Below are positions 45,259 through 55,276 of a DNA stretch of 64,000 bases, in pieces; the first letter of the stretch is position 1, and the number at the start of each line of letters is the position of its first letter. The stretch spans positions 84,937-148,936 of the forward strand of contig NZ_QLLR01000011.1 in NCBI RefSeq assembly GCF_003259615.1. Direction: 5' to 3'. The notes beneath the pieces are model-generated. The model was given only the letters and a program-made list of their open reading frames with translations. It searched no databases and was not told the DNA's origin. The translations under genes and the position numbers were made by a program. The DNA is from Pedobacter cryoconitis. Lineage in GTDB: Bacteria; Bacteroidota; Bacteroidia; Sphingobacteriales; Sphingobacteriaceae.

Positions 45259-45945
45259 ATGAGGAAACATTACAAGCTGCAATTAATGGTTTTGCTTTTT
45301 TTGACCTGCATCGCATTCAGCGCTTGTGCTCAGGAAAAGAATATGGAAAAAGAAAAAATAACAGTTTTTAAAATTATAGCTTCAAACGATATGAATTCAT
45401 TAAAACAGTGGATTGCGGAGCGCAACAGTGTTGAAATTCGCAATGACAAAGGTGAAACTCCGCTGATTGCAGCTACTTATGGTAACCACATAGAGATCGC
45501 TCAATTACTAATTGATGCTGGTGCTGATGTAAATGCGCAGGACAAAATGCTGAACAGCTCATTTTTATATGCCGGAGCTACGGGTTATCTGGAAATCTTA
45601 AAAATGGGTTTGAAAGCAGGAGCCGATTATAAGGTATTTAACAGGTATAATGGGACAGCATTAATCCCCGCGTGTGAAAAAGGGCATACTGCAATTGTTG
45701 CTGAATTATTAAAGGATAAATCTTTCCCTGTGGATCATATCAATAAATTGGGCTGGACCGCTTTACTGGAAGCAATCATCCTGAATAATGGGAATACCAG
45801 GCAAGTGGAAATAGTAAATATGCTTATCCAGGCTGGCTGCAATGTAAATCTGGCAGATCACGAAGGAGTTACTCCGCTAACTCATGCAAAAAACAAGGAT
45901 TTCAAAGCAATTATAACCCTTTTAGAAAAAGCTGGCGCACATTAA
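45259..45945 (+). CDS. Secreted ankyrin-repeat protein
   Basis: A 228-residue protein with a lipoprotein-like signal (LTCIAFSAC, Cys near residue 23). Four to five ankyrin repeats follow: NDKGETPLIAATYGNHIEIA, LLIDAGADVNAQDK, GTALIPACEKGHTAIVAELL and LIQAGCNVNLADHEGVTPL. Such repeats bind proteins; the partner is unknown. The amidohydrolase gene starts 12 bases after its stop, so they form a pair. An exact TAAGTTTG lies only 5 bases before the ATG, possibly by chance. Confidence 0.88.
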   Translation: MRKHYKLQLMVLLFLTCIAFSACAQEKNMEKEKITVFKIIASNDMNSLKQWIAERNSVEIRNDKGETPLIAATYGNHIEIAQLLIDAGADVNAQDKMLNSSFLYAGATGYLEILKMGLKAGADYKVFNRYNGTALIPACEKGHTAIVAELLKDKSFPVDHINKLGWTALLEAIILNNGNTRQVEIVNMLIQAGCNVNLADHEGVTPLTHAKNKDFKAIITLLEKAGAH

Positions 45946-45957
45946 TAGCAATCAAAT

Positions 45958-47370
45958 ATGAAAAAACTATTTATTTTAACTGTTTCCCTCTTTCTGGGAC
46001 AGCTGACCTTTGCGCAGCAGACACAGGCGGATCTGATGATTACCGGCGGCAATATTATTAATGTTAAAACAGGGCAGCTTAGCTCAGACCAAGTGATCAT
46101 TATTCGCAATGATAGTATCATTACAGTTATTGATCAAAGCAAAAATGCGCACTGGAAGGTGAAAAGAATTTATAATGCAGCTGGAAAGTTTATCATTCCC
46201 GGACTTTGGGATATGCACATGCACTTTGGCGGCGGAGATTCGCTGATCCAGGAAAACAAGAACTTACTCCCTCTTTTCCTTGCACATGGAATTACAACGG
46301 TCAGGGACGCTTCAGCAGATTTAAGTAACAGCGTGTTGCAATGGAGAGAGGAAATTGCAAAAGGTCAGCTTCAGGGGCCTACTATATTTACTTCGGGTCC
46401 AAAAATAGAAGGTTACAAGTCTATCTGGCTTGGGGATATTGAAGTTGGCACTAAGCAGGAGATCAAACTGGCATTGGATTCTTTACAAAAACTAAAGGTT
46501 GACTTTGTAAAAATCACGGATAATACTTTAAAACCCGCATTATTCCTGGAAGCGATCAAAATGGCCAGAGCAAGAGGGTTTAAAGTTTCTGCACATATCC
46601 CTTCTTCTTTAACGATGAACCAGGTAGCTGATGCCGGGCTAAGTGCGGTAGAGCATATTGGTTACGCGCTAAAGGCAGGCACTAAGGATGAACAAGCCAT
46701 ATCTGATGAAATTGCTGCTGGTACGCTAAAAGGGAAAGCTATCAATGAAAGGATTATCGCAGATTTCGACGAGGTATCGGCATTTAAGGCTTATAGCAAT
46801 ATGGCTAAACACGGCATGTCTTTAACCCCTACGCTATCGATCAGCCGCACGGTTGCTTACCTTGATCAGAATGACCATAAAAATGATCCTTATTTAAAAT
46901 ATATAGGGAAAGGGATTCGCAAAACATATAACTGGCGCGTAGAAAGAGCGGCAAAGGATGGCCCGGAAGCCATTGCCTTCAGACACCAGGTCTTTGAAAA
47001 ATCAGCTGCTGTTTTACCTCTTTTACAAAAGGCAGGTGTAAAAATCCTGGCAGGTACAGATGCGGGGTATCTCAATTCTTTTGACTATCCAGGAATTGGC
47101 CTGCACCAGGAATTGGAATTGTTGGTCAAATATGGCTTAACTCCGTTACAGGCTTTACAGGCTTCAATTATCAATTCACCTGAGTTTCTTAATCAAAAGC
47201 AATATGGAAGTATTAGTTCTGGTAAGAAGGCTGATATTTTAGTGCTGGATGAAAACCCGCTGCTTAATATCAAAGCAACTCAAATGATAAATGCTGTGGT
47301 TGTAAAGGGACAGTTACTGGATCGTAGCCATTTAGATCAGCTACTGGAAAGTATCAAAGCTATGAATTAA
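45958..47370 (+). CDS. Secreted amidohydrolase (imidazolonepropionase-like)
   Basis: A 470-residue protein with signal peptide (MKKLFILTVSLFLGQLTFAQ). It belongs to the metal-dependent amidohydrolase superfamily: IPGLWDMHMHFGGGD gives the HxH metal pair, DFVKITDN the Lys region, VSAHIPS and VEHIGYA further His ligands, and ILAGTDAGY the catalytic Asp. It is close to imidazolonepropionase-like and Xaa-Pro dipeptidase-type hydrolases; the substrate is unknown. It is co-transcribed with the ankyrin gene. Confidence 0.9.
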   Translation: MKKLFILTVSLFLGQLTFAQQTQADLMITGGNIINVKTGQLSSDQVIIIRNDSIITVIDQSKNAHWKVKRIYNAAGKFIIPGLWDMHMHFGGGDSLIQENKNLLPLFLAHGITTVRDASADLSNSVLQWREEIAKGQLQGPTIFTSGPKIEGYKSIWLGDIEVGTKQEIKLALDSLQKLKVDFVKITDNTLKPALFLEAIKMARARGFKVSAHIPSSLTMNQVADAGLSAVEHIGYALKAGTKDEQAISDEIAAGTLKGKAINERIIADFDEVSAFKAYSNMAKHGMSLTPTLSISRTVAYLDQNDHKNDPYLKYIGKGIRKTYNWRVERAAKDGPEAIAFRHQVFEKSAAVLPLLQKAGVKILAGTDAGYLNSFDYPGIGLHQELELLVKYGLTPLQALQASIINSPEFLNQKQYGSISSGKKADILVLDENPLLNIKATQMINAVVVKGQLLDRSHLDQLLESIKAMN

Positions 47371-47520
47371 CGTAGGTTTGATACTAAAGATAGTATAAGT
47401 TAATACGTATTTCTACTTGGTGATACGCGTAGTTTAACTAGCTGATTTAAGTATTATCTTTCATAAATTTGAATTAAGGTTAACATCTCATCAATTGACA
47501 CCCTATTTTTCCTTATCTTA

Positions 47521-47555
47521 AATAGAAAAAGCCTCATCACCGAGGTTTTTTCTAT
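47521..47555. terminator. Bidirectional terminator
   Basis: AATAGAAAAAGCCTC pairs with GAGGTTTTTTCTATT around a 5-base loop. It separates the amidohydrolase gene from the convergent MFS gene. Confidence 0.85.
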
Positions 47556-47596
47556 TGTGGTCTTTCCAATTTCATCTTAAAACATTGCATTTCTCT

Positions 47597-48793
47597 TTAA
47601 ACAGCAGAAACCTGCGTTTTCTTCCTGATTACCATAAAGGTCAGGATAGAAAGCACGACCAGTACCATATAACTTAAGCCAAGACTTTCCTGAGATTTCG
47701 CCGGGATCACTGAAACTATGCCATAACTTAAAATAGAGGTAATGACATATAAAGCCCCTCCTGTTACGCCACTGGCAATACCCGCATTTTTAGGGAACAA
47801 TCCAAGACAGTAAGAAAAGTAATTATTGAAAACAAAACCCGCTATAAAATGAATGCTGAACGCAAATGCCATCATGGTAATTAAATTGGTATGCGCCGTT
47901 GGAATTAAGATCATGGCCAGGGTAATCAGGAACTGGATGCCTATTGCGATACTCAGCTTCTTAACAAAAGGATAACTAATCATTGCTTTCCCCAAAAAGC
48001 CGCCCAGTAATAAGGAAACGCCAAGGGCCAGTGAACAATAACCGGTTGTAATTGCCGAATCATGAAAAGTATGTTCAATGATAAAAGGTCCGCTCATTCC
48101 ATAAACCATAAACATCGAATTTGATAACCCCAGCATAATCAGCCCCAGACTAAAGCTCAACGTTTTAATCATATTGCCATAAATCTGGACAATTGATTTG
48201 AAATGAAATTTCTGATAGACTTTCAGGGACTCACCGCCAAATATCAGTTCAAGAACAAGCATGATCAGGGCGAAATATCCGATCAGGTAGAAATTAGATT
48301 CCCAGCCAAATGCGGTTTGCAGGTATCCTCCGAAAAAAGGGGCTATGATTGGCGCTGATGACCAGACAATAGAAAATAAACTCGTATAATGCTTTAGCTT
48401 CTCCCCTGAAAAAATATCTACGAAATAAGCTCTTTTCCCAACGACAATGGCTGCTACGGTTATACCATGGATGATACGCATCAGGTATATGATATATACG
48501 CTATGTGCATTGGCAATTGTAAAACTTGCAATACTGAACAGCAGTAAAGCAACTATAGTTATTTTAAAACGGCCAAAGCTGTCTAGTAAGCTTCCAATAA
48601 ATAGCTGTGATATTCCATAGCTGATCAGAAAAAACACAATAGTCAGTTGCACTTCTGCATGGGTTGCGTGCAGTTTATTTGCCATATCAGGTAGTGAGGG
48701 CAAATAAATATCAGTTGCAAAACCCGATAGTGGTATTAAGACGAATGCAAGAATGGTTCCGATTCCGTCGTGATCTTTTTCAATAATTCTCAT
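47597..48793 (-). CDS. Bcr/CflA family multidrug MFS exporter
   Basis: A 398-residue protein with twelve membrane segments. Bcr/CflA marks: FATDIYLPSLPDMANKL at the N-terminus, GQLFIGSLLDSFGR-type loop (core LLDSFGR), and RIIHGITVAAIVVGKRAYFVD. Members of this drug/proton antiporter group export bicyclomycin, chloramphenicol or similar molecules; the substrate here is unknown. An AraC regulator gene lies 139 bases upstream on the same strand. Confidence 0.9.
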   Translation of the reverse strand: MRIIEKDHDGIGTILAFVLIPLSGFATDIYLPSLPDMANKLHATHAEVQLTIVFFLISYGISQLFIGSLLDSFGRFKITIVALLLFSIASFTIANAHSVYIIYLMRIIHGITVAAIVVGKRAYFVDIFSGEKLKHYTSLFSIVWSSAPIIAPFFGGYLQTAFGWESNFYLIGYFALIMLVLELIFGGESLKVYQKFHFKSIVQIYGNMIKTLSFSLGLIMLGLSNSMFMVYGMSGPFIIEHTFHDSAITTGYCSLALGVSLLLGGFLGKAMISYPFVKKLSIAIGIQFLITLAMILIPTAHTNLITMMAFAFSIHFIAGFVFNNYFSYCLGLFPKNAGIASGVTGGALYVITSILSYGIVSVIPAKSQESLGLSYMVLVVLSILTFMVIRKKTQVSAV

Positions 48794-48932
48794 TTTGTGC
48801 TGCTGCTCTTCTTGCTTTAAGTCTCATTTTCCAGCGAAATGCGTACTGGCAGAATAGTGACCAAAGATATAGGCAAAAGCAGAGAAGCTACTTTCAAAAA
48901 ACAAAGAAATGATTACATAAATCAAATAATTG

Positions 48933-49841
48933 CTATAAATTGTATTTAAAGATTGAAGGGGTTACTCCTGTATGTTTTTTAAAATAATTGTTGAAATGCG
49001 CAGGATAATCAAACCCAAGGCAATATCCAATTTCCGCTACATCCCAATCTGTATTCTTCAGCAGGGTTTTAGCTTCATCGACAATCCTGTTACTGATCAT
49101 TTGTGTCGTGGTTTTGCCGGTATGTGACTTGATCACATAGTTCAAATGGTTCACATGGATATTCAGCTGACTGGCAAATTCAGAGGCACTTTTTATTTTA
49201 AGTGGATTTTCTGGCGAGTCTACGGGAAACTGACGTTCCAGTAATTCGACAAACATAGGTGTAATCCGATCTGAAACGTCTTTATGTGCGATTAAATTAT
49301 CCGCAGATTGTATTTTTATCCCTTGATGTATGATCAGCTTTAGTAAGCTTCTGATCACCTCAAATTTATACTCATAATCACTTTTCAATTCATCAATCAT
49401 TTGTTTAAAATAGCCGCTAACCAACTCCGTTTGTTCCTTATTGAGGAAAAAGACAGGATTAAGTACAGGGTTAAATAACGGACAGGTAAGTTCCAGGCCT
49501 TTTTTTAATTCAGCAGAGATAAAAGAGTCATTAAACAAGCATAGGTAGCCTTCTTGTGTTTCTACCGTAGATTCCCAGGAATAGGGTACGGAAGGATTAG
49601 AAAAAACAAGTGCCGGCTGGTTCACCTCAATCACTTTATCCGCGAAGTGAAGCCTCCCTGCTCCTATAGTCAGGCACATTTTGTAATGATCCCTCCTGTT
49701 ATAGGGTGTCACCTTATTGCAGTAGGATCTGGGCTGAACGTTAAAATGACTTGAATTCCCTTTAGGGTTTAACAAATCCGAAGGAATAATCTGATTTGTT
49801 CTGTGGTAATAATCTCCAAGGGTTTCTATTGCTGCCTTCAT
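48933..49841 (-). CDS. AraC family transcriptional regulator
   Basis: A 302-residue protein. The N-terminal ~190 residues have a cupin-type sensor fold (YKMCLTIGAGRLHFADK, ALVFSNPSVPYSWES). The C-terminal domain is AraC-type with LNIHVNHLNYVIKSHTGKTT and VAEIGYCLGFDYPAHFNNYF. It lies upstream of the Bcr/CflA exporter and is the likely local regulator of it. Confidence 0.9.
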   Translation of the reverse strand: MKAAIETLGDYYHRTNQIIPSDLLNPKGNSSHFNVQPRSYCNKVTPYNRRDHYKMCLTIGAGRLHFADKVIEVNQPALVFSNPSVPYSWESTVETQEGYLCLFNDSFISAELKKGLELTCPLFNPVLNPVFFLNKEQTELVSGYFKQMIDELKSDYEYKFEVIRSLLKLIIHQGIKIQSADNLIAHKDVSDRITPMFVELLERQFPVDSPENPLKIKSASEFASQLNIHVNHLNYVIKSHTGKTTTQMISNRIVDEAKTLLKNTDWDVAEIGYCLGFDYPAHFNNYFKKHTGVTPSIFKYNL

Positions 49842-49899
49842 ATTGAATTGAATATTTCAAAGAACAAAGATAATTAAAAATAGAGTCAGATTGGAAGGG

Positions 49900-52698
49900 T
49901 TAATTTTTTACCCTTCCTTTTTCCATGTCAGCACTTCCTGTATCCCGTTTACTTTTTTTAGACAATGAACTTCCAAAGTTATAATTGAAGCCTAAAGTAA
50001 ATACCTGCGAATTAAATTTGTTTCTGAAAGCTTCTGTAGCATTCGGAATATTATTGGTCAAACCATTGTTCTTGTAAGTCTTTAAAATATCCCGCACACT
50101 GACTTTAACCGACCCTTTATTATTGAATACTTTCTTTTGAATGCCCGCATTTAATTGTCCGGTCCCATTATTAATAAATTGGCTGTTAGCACGTTTAGTA
50201 ATATAAAACCCACTTAACTCGGCACTCCATCTGGAAGACAGCGTGAATATATTTGAGCTGTTAATTTCTCCCATAGTCCTGGATTCGTCCAGAAAAGTTG
50301 AGAATAACTGCCCTTTAAAGATATTATTAAAGACCTGGATATAGGTATTGTTAAGCCACCACTTTGCCGGCTTAAAAGCGAGTGTAACTGATGCGCCGAG
50401 ATACTTTGCTGTACCGATATTGCCTATTCCATCAATAAAAATATCCCCTTGCTGTTTAACAACTTCATATTGCAGATCTGAAACGTGTGTATAATAAAGC
50501 GCCGCAGTGAGCATACTTTTATAGCTATAAGACAGTTTGAAAATGTCAGAATATTGCGGACGTAAATAAGGGTTTCCCGAAAAATAACTGTATTTATCCA
50601 CTATCGTGACGAAGGGGTTTAAATCCTGATAGTAGGGTCTTCGAATTCTCCTGCCATAAGAAGCAATCAGTAAATGATGCCCCGCGCTATCTAATTTATA
50701 AGACAGATAAGTTGTAGGAAACAGATTGGTATAGCTTTTTACAAAGGAAGAATCGGGTCTTACAATACTTCCGAGCTGGTGTCCCCGGGTATTTGTATTT
50801 TCTGCACGCAAGCCCGCCTGGAATGAAAACCGCTGATAAACCTTACTATAATTCAAATAAGCAGCATTGATATTCTCTTGGTATAAAAAGTGATTCGTAA
50901 AATCAGGATTTGATGTACTTACTTCTTCAGCTACATTAAAATAATTTGCTTCGTTATCAGTTTGGATATAGCTGCTTTTAAAACCTGCTTCAAGTTTAGC
51001 TTTACCACCTAAAGGAAGCGTATAGTCTGTTTTAACGGAATAAATATTGATTTTAGTAGGCAAATGATCGGTAATAACCTGTGTATTTGTAAGTGTGCCG
51101 TCAGTAGCGTAAGTCTGGTTAAAAAATCGCTGGTTATTGGTTGAATTATAAATCACAGCATCAAGGTCAAAGGTGATCACTTTGCCTAAACTATCAAACT
51201 GATGGCTGTAGTTCAAATTGAATCCTGCATTATTAAAGTGTCCCTTACTCGTGTTGTCAGCATAAATTAGTGAGTCCAGCTGGTGATTTTTATTTAGCAG
51301 CTGATTGGTTGAATTGGTTTTGCCCGACTTTGGTGTAACCGAACCTGTAAAGATTATACCCCAGGTAGTTTTAGGGGATTGGTAATAGTCCATACCTATT
51401 TTGATATTGCCGGAATTACTTTTGTCTTTTAGGATAGATTTGAGCCTGAATGCACTCTTAAAAGCATTGTTGGGGTCAAAATAATCACGATCCTCTTCAA
51501 ATTCCCGGTAACTCTGAGCAAGTGTATAAGAAGTACTTGAAAAAAGATTGATTTTATTGACCCGGTAATTCAGGTTCAGGCTTTCATTAGTTTGCCCTGT
51601 ATGTGCCAGACTATAATTAGCCGATAAAGAGCCATTGAATCCATTCGCTTTAGATTTTTTAGTCTTGATATTGATTACTCCCGCATTACCAGCAGCATCG
51701 TATTTAGCTGGCGGATTATCCATAAGTTCAATCTGATCTAAAAGTGATGCTGGTAAAGATTTCAAGTAACCAGCCAGATTAGTTCCTGACAGATAGGTAG
51801 GTTTTCCATCAATAAAAATAGTGACCCCGGGCTTACCCTTAAAACTGACTGTTCCATTTCCATCAACCAATACACCAGGTGATTTTTCAAGTACTTCTAA
51901 TGCGTTTGCACCTTCATTTGAAATCAACGCCCCTACGTTAATAACCGTACGGTCCAGCTTTTGCTCAATATATGCTTTCTTTCCTGTGATAGTGACTTCA
52001 TTCAGGCTCCTGCTATTTGCGCTCAGCAGGATAAATGGTAATTGTATAGTTTTAATATCAGCCAGGTTTACTGCAACGCTGACACTATCCATACCTATTG
52101 CTGATATTTCAACCAGGTAGTCGCCTTTATCTTTGATTGTTAACTGGAAATTACCCTCCAGATCAGTCTGTTTTCTTTGCAGAATCTCATTACTATTTAT
52201 TGCTTTGATACTTACTGTAGCAAATTCCAGCGGTAAATGATTTAAACTGGTCACTTTACCTTTAATTATATAGTTTTCCTGCAAACTATTTTTCTCCAAT
52301 AAAATGTTATGGTCAATTTGTCTGAAGGTAAAGAAGGTATTCTGCAGCAGTTCGTTTAATGTTTCCTCTACTGTTCTTGTAATTACTGGAATATTCAGCT
52401 CTGATATGTCTTTAACATCGGCTTTACGGTAATAAAATCTAAACGTACTTTGTTCCTCTATCTTCTTTAAAGCAGTGACCAGGTTATCGTGTTTCAGGCC
52501 AATAGTTACCTGGTCAGTTTTGATATTCTGTCCATTCAGCGAAGTAGCAAACAGCAACTGCAAGGTGGTAAATAATAGAAGAGCTGATAAGATGCTGATG
52601 CGCATTAATTGATAGATAAATTGTTTTTTTAATATTTTGCTGTCAGTAATAATGGCATATAATGCCCCCTGTCTCCGCATTTTCGCAGAAATATTCAT
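49900..52698 (-). CDS. STN-domain outer-membrane beta-barrel receptor
   Basis: About 932 residues from ATG 52698 (longest frame starts at 52725). After a signal segment (ISILSALLLFTTLQLLFATS) comes an STN domain (VTIGLKHDNLVTALKKIEEQ), which senses sigma regulators. A carboxypeptidase-regulatory domain follows (HLPLEFATVSIKAI), then a plug (NEVTITGKKAYIEQKLDRTV) and an OMP_b-brl_3-type barrel ending FTLGFNYNFGSS. No SusD gene accompanies it. It lies below a FecR and an ECF sigma gene, forming a cell-surface signalling trio. Confidence 0.9.
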   Translation of the reverse strand: MNISAKMRRQGALYAIITDSKILKKQFIYQLMRISILSALLLFTTLQLLFATSLNGQNIKTDQVTIGLKHDNLVTALKKIEEQSTFRFYYRKADVKDISELNIPVITRTVEETLNELLQNTFFTFRQIDHNILLEKNSLQENYIIKGKVTSLNHLPLEFATVSIKAINSNEILQRKQTDLEGNFQLTIKDKGDYLVEISAIGMDSVSVAVNLADIKTIQLPFILLSANSRSLNEVTITGKKAYIEQKLDRTVINVGALISNEGANALEVLEKSPGVLVDGNGTVSFKGKPGVTIFIDGKPTYLSGTNLAGYLKSLPASLLDQIELMDNPPAKYDAAGNAGVINIKTKKSKANGFNGSLSANYSLAHTGQTNESLNLNYRVNKINLFSSTSYTLAQSYREFEEDRDYFDPNNAFKSAFRLKSILKDKSNSGNIKIGMDYYQSPKTTWGIIFTGSVTPKSGKTNSTNQLLNKNHQLDSLIYADNTSKGHFNNAGFNLNYSHQFDSLGKVITFDLDAVIYNSTNNQRFFNQTYATDGTLTNTQVITDHLPTKINIYSVKTDYTLPLGGKAKLEAGFKSSYIQTDNEANYFNVAEEVSTSNPDFTNHFLYQENINAAYLNYSKVYQRFSFQAGLRAENTNTRGHQLGSIVRPDSSFVKSYTNLFPTTYLSYKLDSAGHHLLIASYGRRIRRPYYQDLNPFVTIVDKYSYFSGNPYLRPQYSDIFKLSYSYKSMLTAALYYTHVSDLQYEVVKQQGDIFIDGIGNIGTAKYLGASVTLAFKPAKWWLNNTYIQVFNNIFKGQLFSTFLDESRTMGEINSSNIFTLSSRWSAELSGFYITKRANSQFINNGTGQLNAGIQKKVFNNKGSVKVSVRDILKTYKNNGLTNNIPNATEAFRNKFNSQVFTLGFNYNFGSSLSKKSKRDTGSADMEKGRVKN

Positions 52699-52736
52699 AC
52701 TTTTAAATGTTTTAAGTGATACCAATTGTTTAAAAC

Positions 52737-52785
52737 CCCGGTTCTTCCGGGATACCTGTGAGCTGATTGCCGTCGGCTTACAGGT
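52737..52785 (-). promoter_or_regulatory. Two hairpins in the leader between fecR-like gene and receptor
   Basis: On the minus strand, a stem of about 10 bp (ACCTGTAAGC / GCTCACAGGT) at 52785-52754 is followed by a second stem (CCCGG / CCGGG) at 52751-52737 and TTTT. The second could work as a weak terminator or attenuator before the receptor gene. Confidence 0.4.
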
Positions 52786-52883
52786 TTTTGCTCATTACTA
52801 CTTTCCTTGAGTAGTTATAGCCTGATTAATTCTATCTTCTGTTCATCTTATTTTATCGGTTTGCTGCTGCTGATTCATTTGCA

Positions 52884-53861
52884 TTAATTACATCCTTGCC
52901 CGCTAATCACTATATTACCGTCTTTTTTAGTGGTATAAGAGGCATGATTAAAAGCACAAATCACTTTTAATATTTTATCCAGTTTATCATAAGAGAGTGC
53001 CGATCCACTAAATCTGCAATCTTTTATCTTTTGATTTTCGAAACTGATCTTCACCCTGAATCGCTGTTCTAATTTCAAAGCCGCCTGTTCAAAAGTTATG
53101 TCCTCGAATAGAAGGTCACTCTGCTGCCATGCTATAGCCTGCTGACTATTGGTTTCAGCCTGAATTGCTTTATTATCCGGAATATTAAAGATGACTTGCT
53201 GATTGGGTTTAAGTATCGCCAATTGATCTGGTCCATTGGCAACTTTAACTTTTCCACGGGTTACAGTTACCACAATAGTCTGTAAAGATTTGTCTTCTTT
53301 GATATTGAATGCGGTACCTAAAACAGTCGTAATAAGCTTTCCAGTATGCACAATAAACGGTCTGTCAATATCATGTTTAATATCAAAATAGGCTTCTCCC
53401 GATAAGCTGACCTCCCTTAGCTTACCTTTAAAAGATTGCGGGTAACTTAATACTGAATTTGAATTGATCCAAACCTGGCTGCCGTCTGGCAGAATAACCT
53501 GTTTTTTTTGATTGGAAGAAACCGTTAATTGGGTAACCGGCGAAGATTTAATATCCTGATGTATCACCGGCCATAACCAATACAAAGAGAAAACAACAGT
53601 TATCGCTGCAGCAACCGCTACCCATTTGTGCCATAAATATCTTTTTGAAGGAATAGCTTTAGCTGCATGTATAGTTTGATGAATATCATCATATACCCTG
53701 GCAAGCCATTGTGCTTTACTGGCCTGGTCCATACCCGTCCATACATCCTGTTGAGGATTCAAATCGGATTCCAGCCATTGCGTTATGATTAAATCTTCTT
53801 CTTCAGATGTCTTTCCCTTCAGATAGTTATCCAGCAGGAATTCTATATCGTTATGATTCAT
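52884..53861 (-). CDS. FecR family anti-sigma/sigma regulator
   Basis: A 325-residue inner-membrane protein. The N-terminal ~75 residues are cytoplasmic (LDNYLKGKTSEEEDLIITQW), a membrane helix covers about 79-101, and the periplasmic FecR domain follows (VILPDGSQVWINSNSVLSYP, LSGEAYFDI, TVLGTAFNIK). The C-terminal 70 residues (FEDITFEQAALKLEQRF) form the STN-like part. It passes the receptor signal to the sigma factor encoded just upstream. Confidence 0.93.
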   Translation of the reverse strand: MNHNDIEFLLDNYLKGKTSEEEDLIITQWLESDLNPQQDVWTGMDQASKAQWLARVYDDIHQTIHAAKAIPSKRYLWHKWVAVAAAITVVFSLYWLWPVIHQDIKSSPVTQLTVSSNQKKQVILPDGSQVWINSNSVLSYPQSFKGKLREVSLSGEAYFDIKHDIDRPFIVHTGKLITTVLGTAFNIKEDKSLQTIVVTVTRGKVKVANGPDQLAILKPNQQVIFNIPDNKAIQAETNSQQAIAWQQSDLLFEDITFEQAALKLEQRFRVKISFENQKIKDCRFSGSALSYDKLDKILKVICAFNHASYTTKKDGNIVISGQGCN

Positions 53862-53984
53862 TTATCGGAACTTTTGCAGTAGCCGTATGAACTTCCATTA
53901 AGTACTATCAGAAAATGATTAAATTAAACGATTTTTAAGTTCTCTGTGCTGGAGCTTGTTTAAGAAGTTGTCCGTAAACCTGGC

Positions 53985-54569
53985 TTAAGAATTTATCCAG
54001 TATAACAGTGCGGTAACTGATACCTGAGCTAATACTTTCTGCAAATGTTTTAATGCTGTTGAAAGCTGATTTTTGACAGTTTGTTCTGCCAATCCAAGTT
54101 TTTCAGCTATTTCTTTAATACTCAGCTCTTCTACCCTGCTCATTTGATAAATTTCCTTTACTCTTGGAGAAAGCTCGTTTAGAGATTTCTCAATAGTATT
54201 CTCCAGCTCCTTCAGATATATTTTTTGTTCAATACTATTGTGGTAAGCATATCGCAAAGATTTTAAACTGTCTGCATATTCTTCACGGGTAATATTCTTG
54301 CGGATCTTATCAATAATACGGTGACGAACCAGCAAATATAAATAGGTCTTTAAATTTGAGGTGACAACCAATTGATTTCTATTTTCCCAAAGCTTTACAA
54401 ACAGGTCATGAATGAGATCTCTCGCATCTTCTAAGCTGAACAACTTTGAGCAGGCAAAACCAGCCATATTTTCCGCATACCGGCTGTAAATCTCCGCAAA
54501 AGCAGATTCGTCATCTTCTTTAAGAAGTTCAATCAACTGAAAATCATCTAACCTCGTGTACACCTTCAT
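53985..54569 (-). CDS. ECF RNA polymerase sigma factor (FecI-like)
   Basis: About 194 residues from ATG 54569; a TTG at 54590 would add 7 residues. Region 2 reads AFAEIYSRYAENMAGFACSK and DLIHDLFVKLWENR, and region 4 reads LSPRVKEIYQMSR and LSIKEIAEKLGLAEQTVKNQ. This is the Bacteroidota sigma-70 family-1 type paired with FecR. Its target is probably the receptor gene below, perhaps more. Confidence 0.93.
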   Translation of the reverse strand: MKVYTRLDDFQLIELLKEDDESAFAEIYSRYAENMAGFACSKLFSLEDARDLIHDLFVKLWENRNQLVVTSNLKTYLYLLVRHRIIDKIRKNITREEYADSLKSLRYAYHNSIEQKIYLKELENTIEKSLNELSPRVKEIYQMSRVEELSIKEIAEKLGLAEQTVKNQLSTALKHLQKVLAQVSVTALLYWINS

Positions 54570-54761
54570 TGTGAGCAGGCTAATGTACAAATCAGCGATA
54601 AGGAATGCAACTCTATTAAAACTTCAGCGAATGACTGGATTTATAGCTATACAATTAGATTTTTATATCTTTATAAGCACGCAGTGCAATCAAAGAATAT
54701 GCTACTGATAAAATTACGGCCAGTATGCAGAGATTGAAAGCAGTGTATATTTTGAAAAAAG

Positions 54762-55142
54762 ATGATGTATATACTGCTTGACTGGTTTTTCACTTTGCTT
54801 CATCTGCTCATTATCGGCTTTAATTTATTTGGCTGGATATGGCCATCTGCAAGAAAGGCACATCTTATAGTAGTAACGCTCACTTTAAGCTGCTGGCTGA
54901 TACTTGGTATCTGGTATGGGCTTGGCTATTGCCCTATTACAGATTGGCAATGGCAGATTAAAGAAAGACTGGGTGAAGTTAATCTCCCCAATTCTTTTAT
55001 TAAATATTATGCTGACATGATTTCGGGTCAGGACATTTCCTCTTCTTTCATTGATACCGTAACCGGAATTAGCTTTACGCTTGCAGTAATCATCACTATC
55101 TATGTGAATTTCATCAAAAGAAAACGTAAAAAAGTCAATTAA
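54762..55142 (+). CDS. DUF2784 membrane protein
   Basis: A 126-residue protein with about three membrane segments. LLHLLIIGFNLFGWIWPSAR, then LTLSCWLILGIWYGLGYCPI and TDWQWQIKERLGEVNLP are the DUF2784 pattern. Function is unknown. It is a single plus-strand gene between minus-strand genes. Confidence 0.88.
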   Translation: MMYILLDWFFTLLHLLIIGFNLFGWIWPSARKAHLIVVTLTLSCWLILGIWYGLGYCPITDWQWQIKERLGEVNLPNSFIKYYADMISGQDISSSFIDTVTGISFTLAVIITIYVNFIKRKRKKVN

Positions 55143-55276
55143 TCAGCATGAAGGCAGAAGACTTGTAGTGATCTGACAGACGCTGAAGCCATACTGAAGA
55201 ATCCTTGCTTATGCTTAAAGCTCAGCCCGGTTTTTACAATAATAACTTCTGATTTATTTGAACTTGCTGGTCTATT

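Noticed and set aside
49900..54569. Polysaccharide utilisation locus
   Set aside because: There is no SusD gene and no glycoside hydrolase or lyase nearby.
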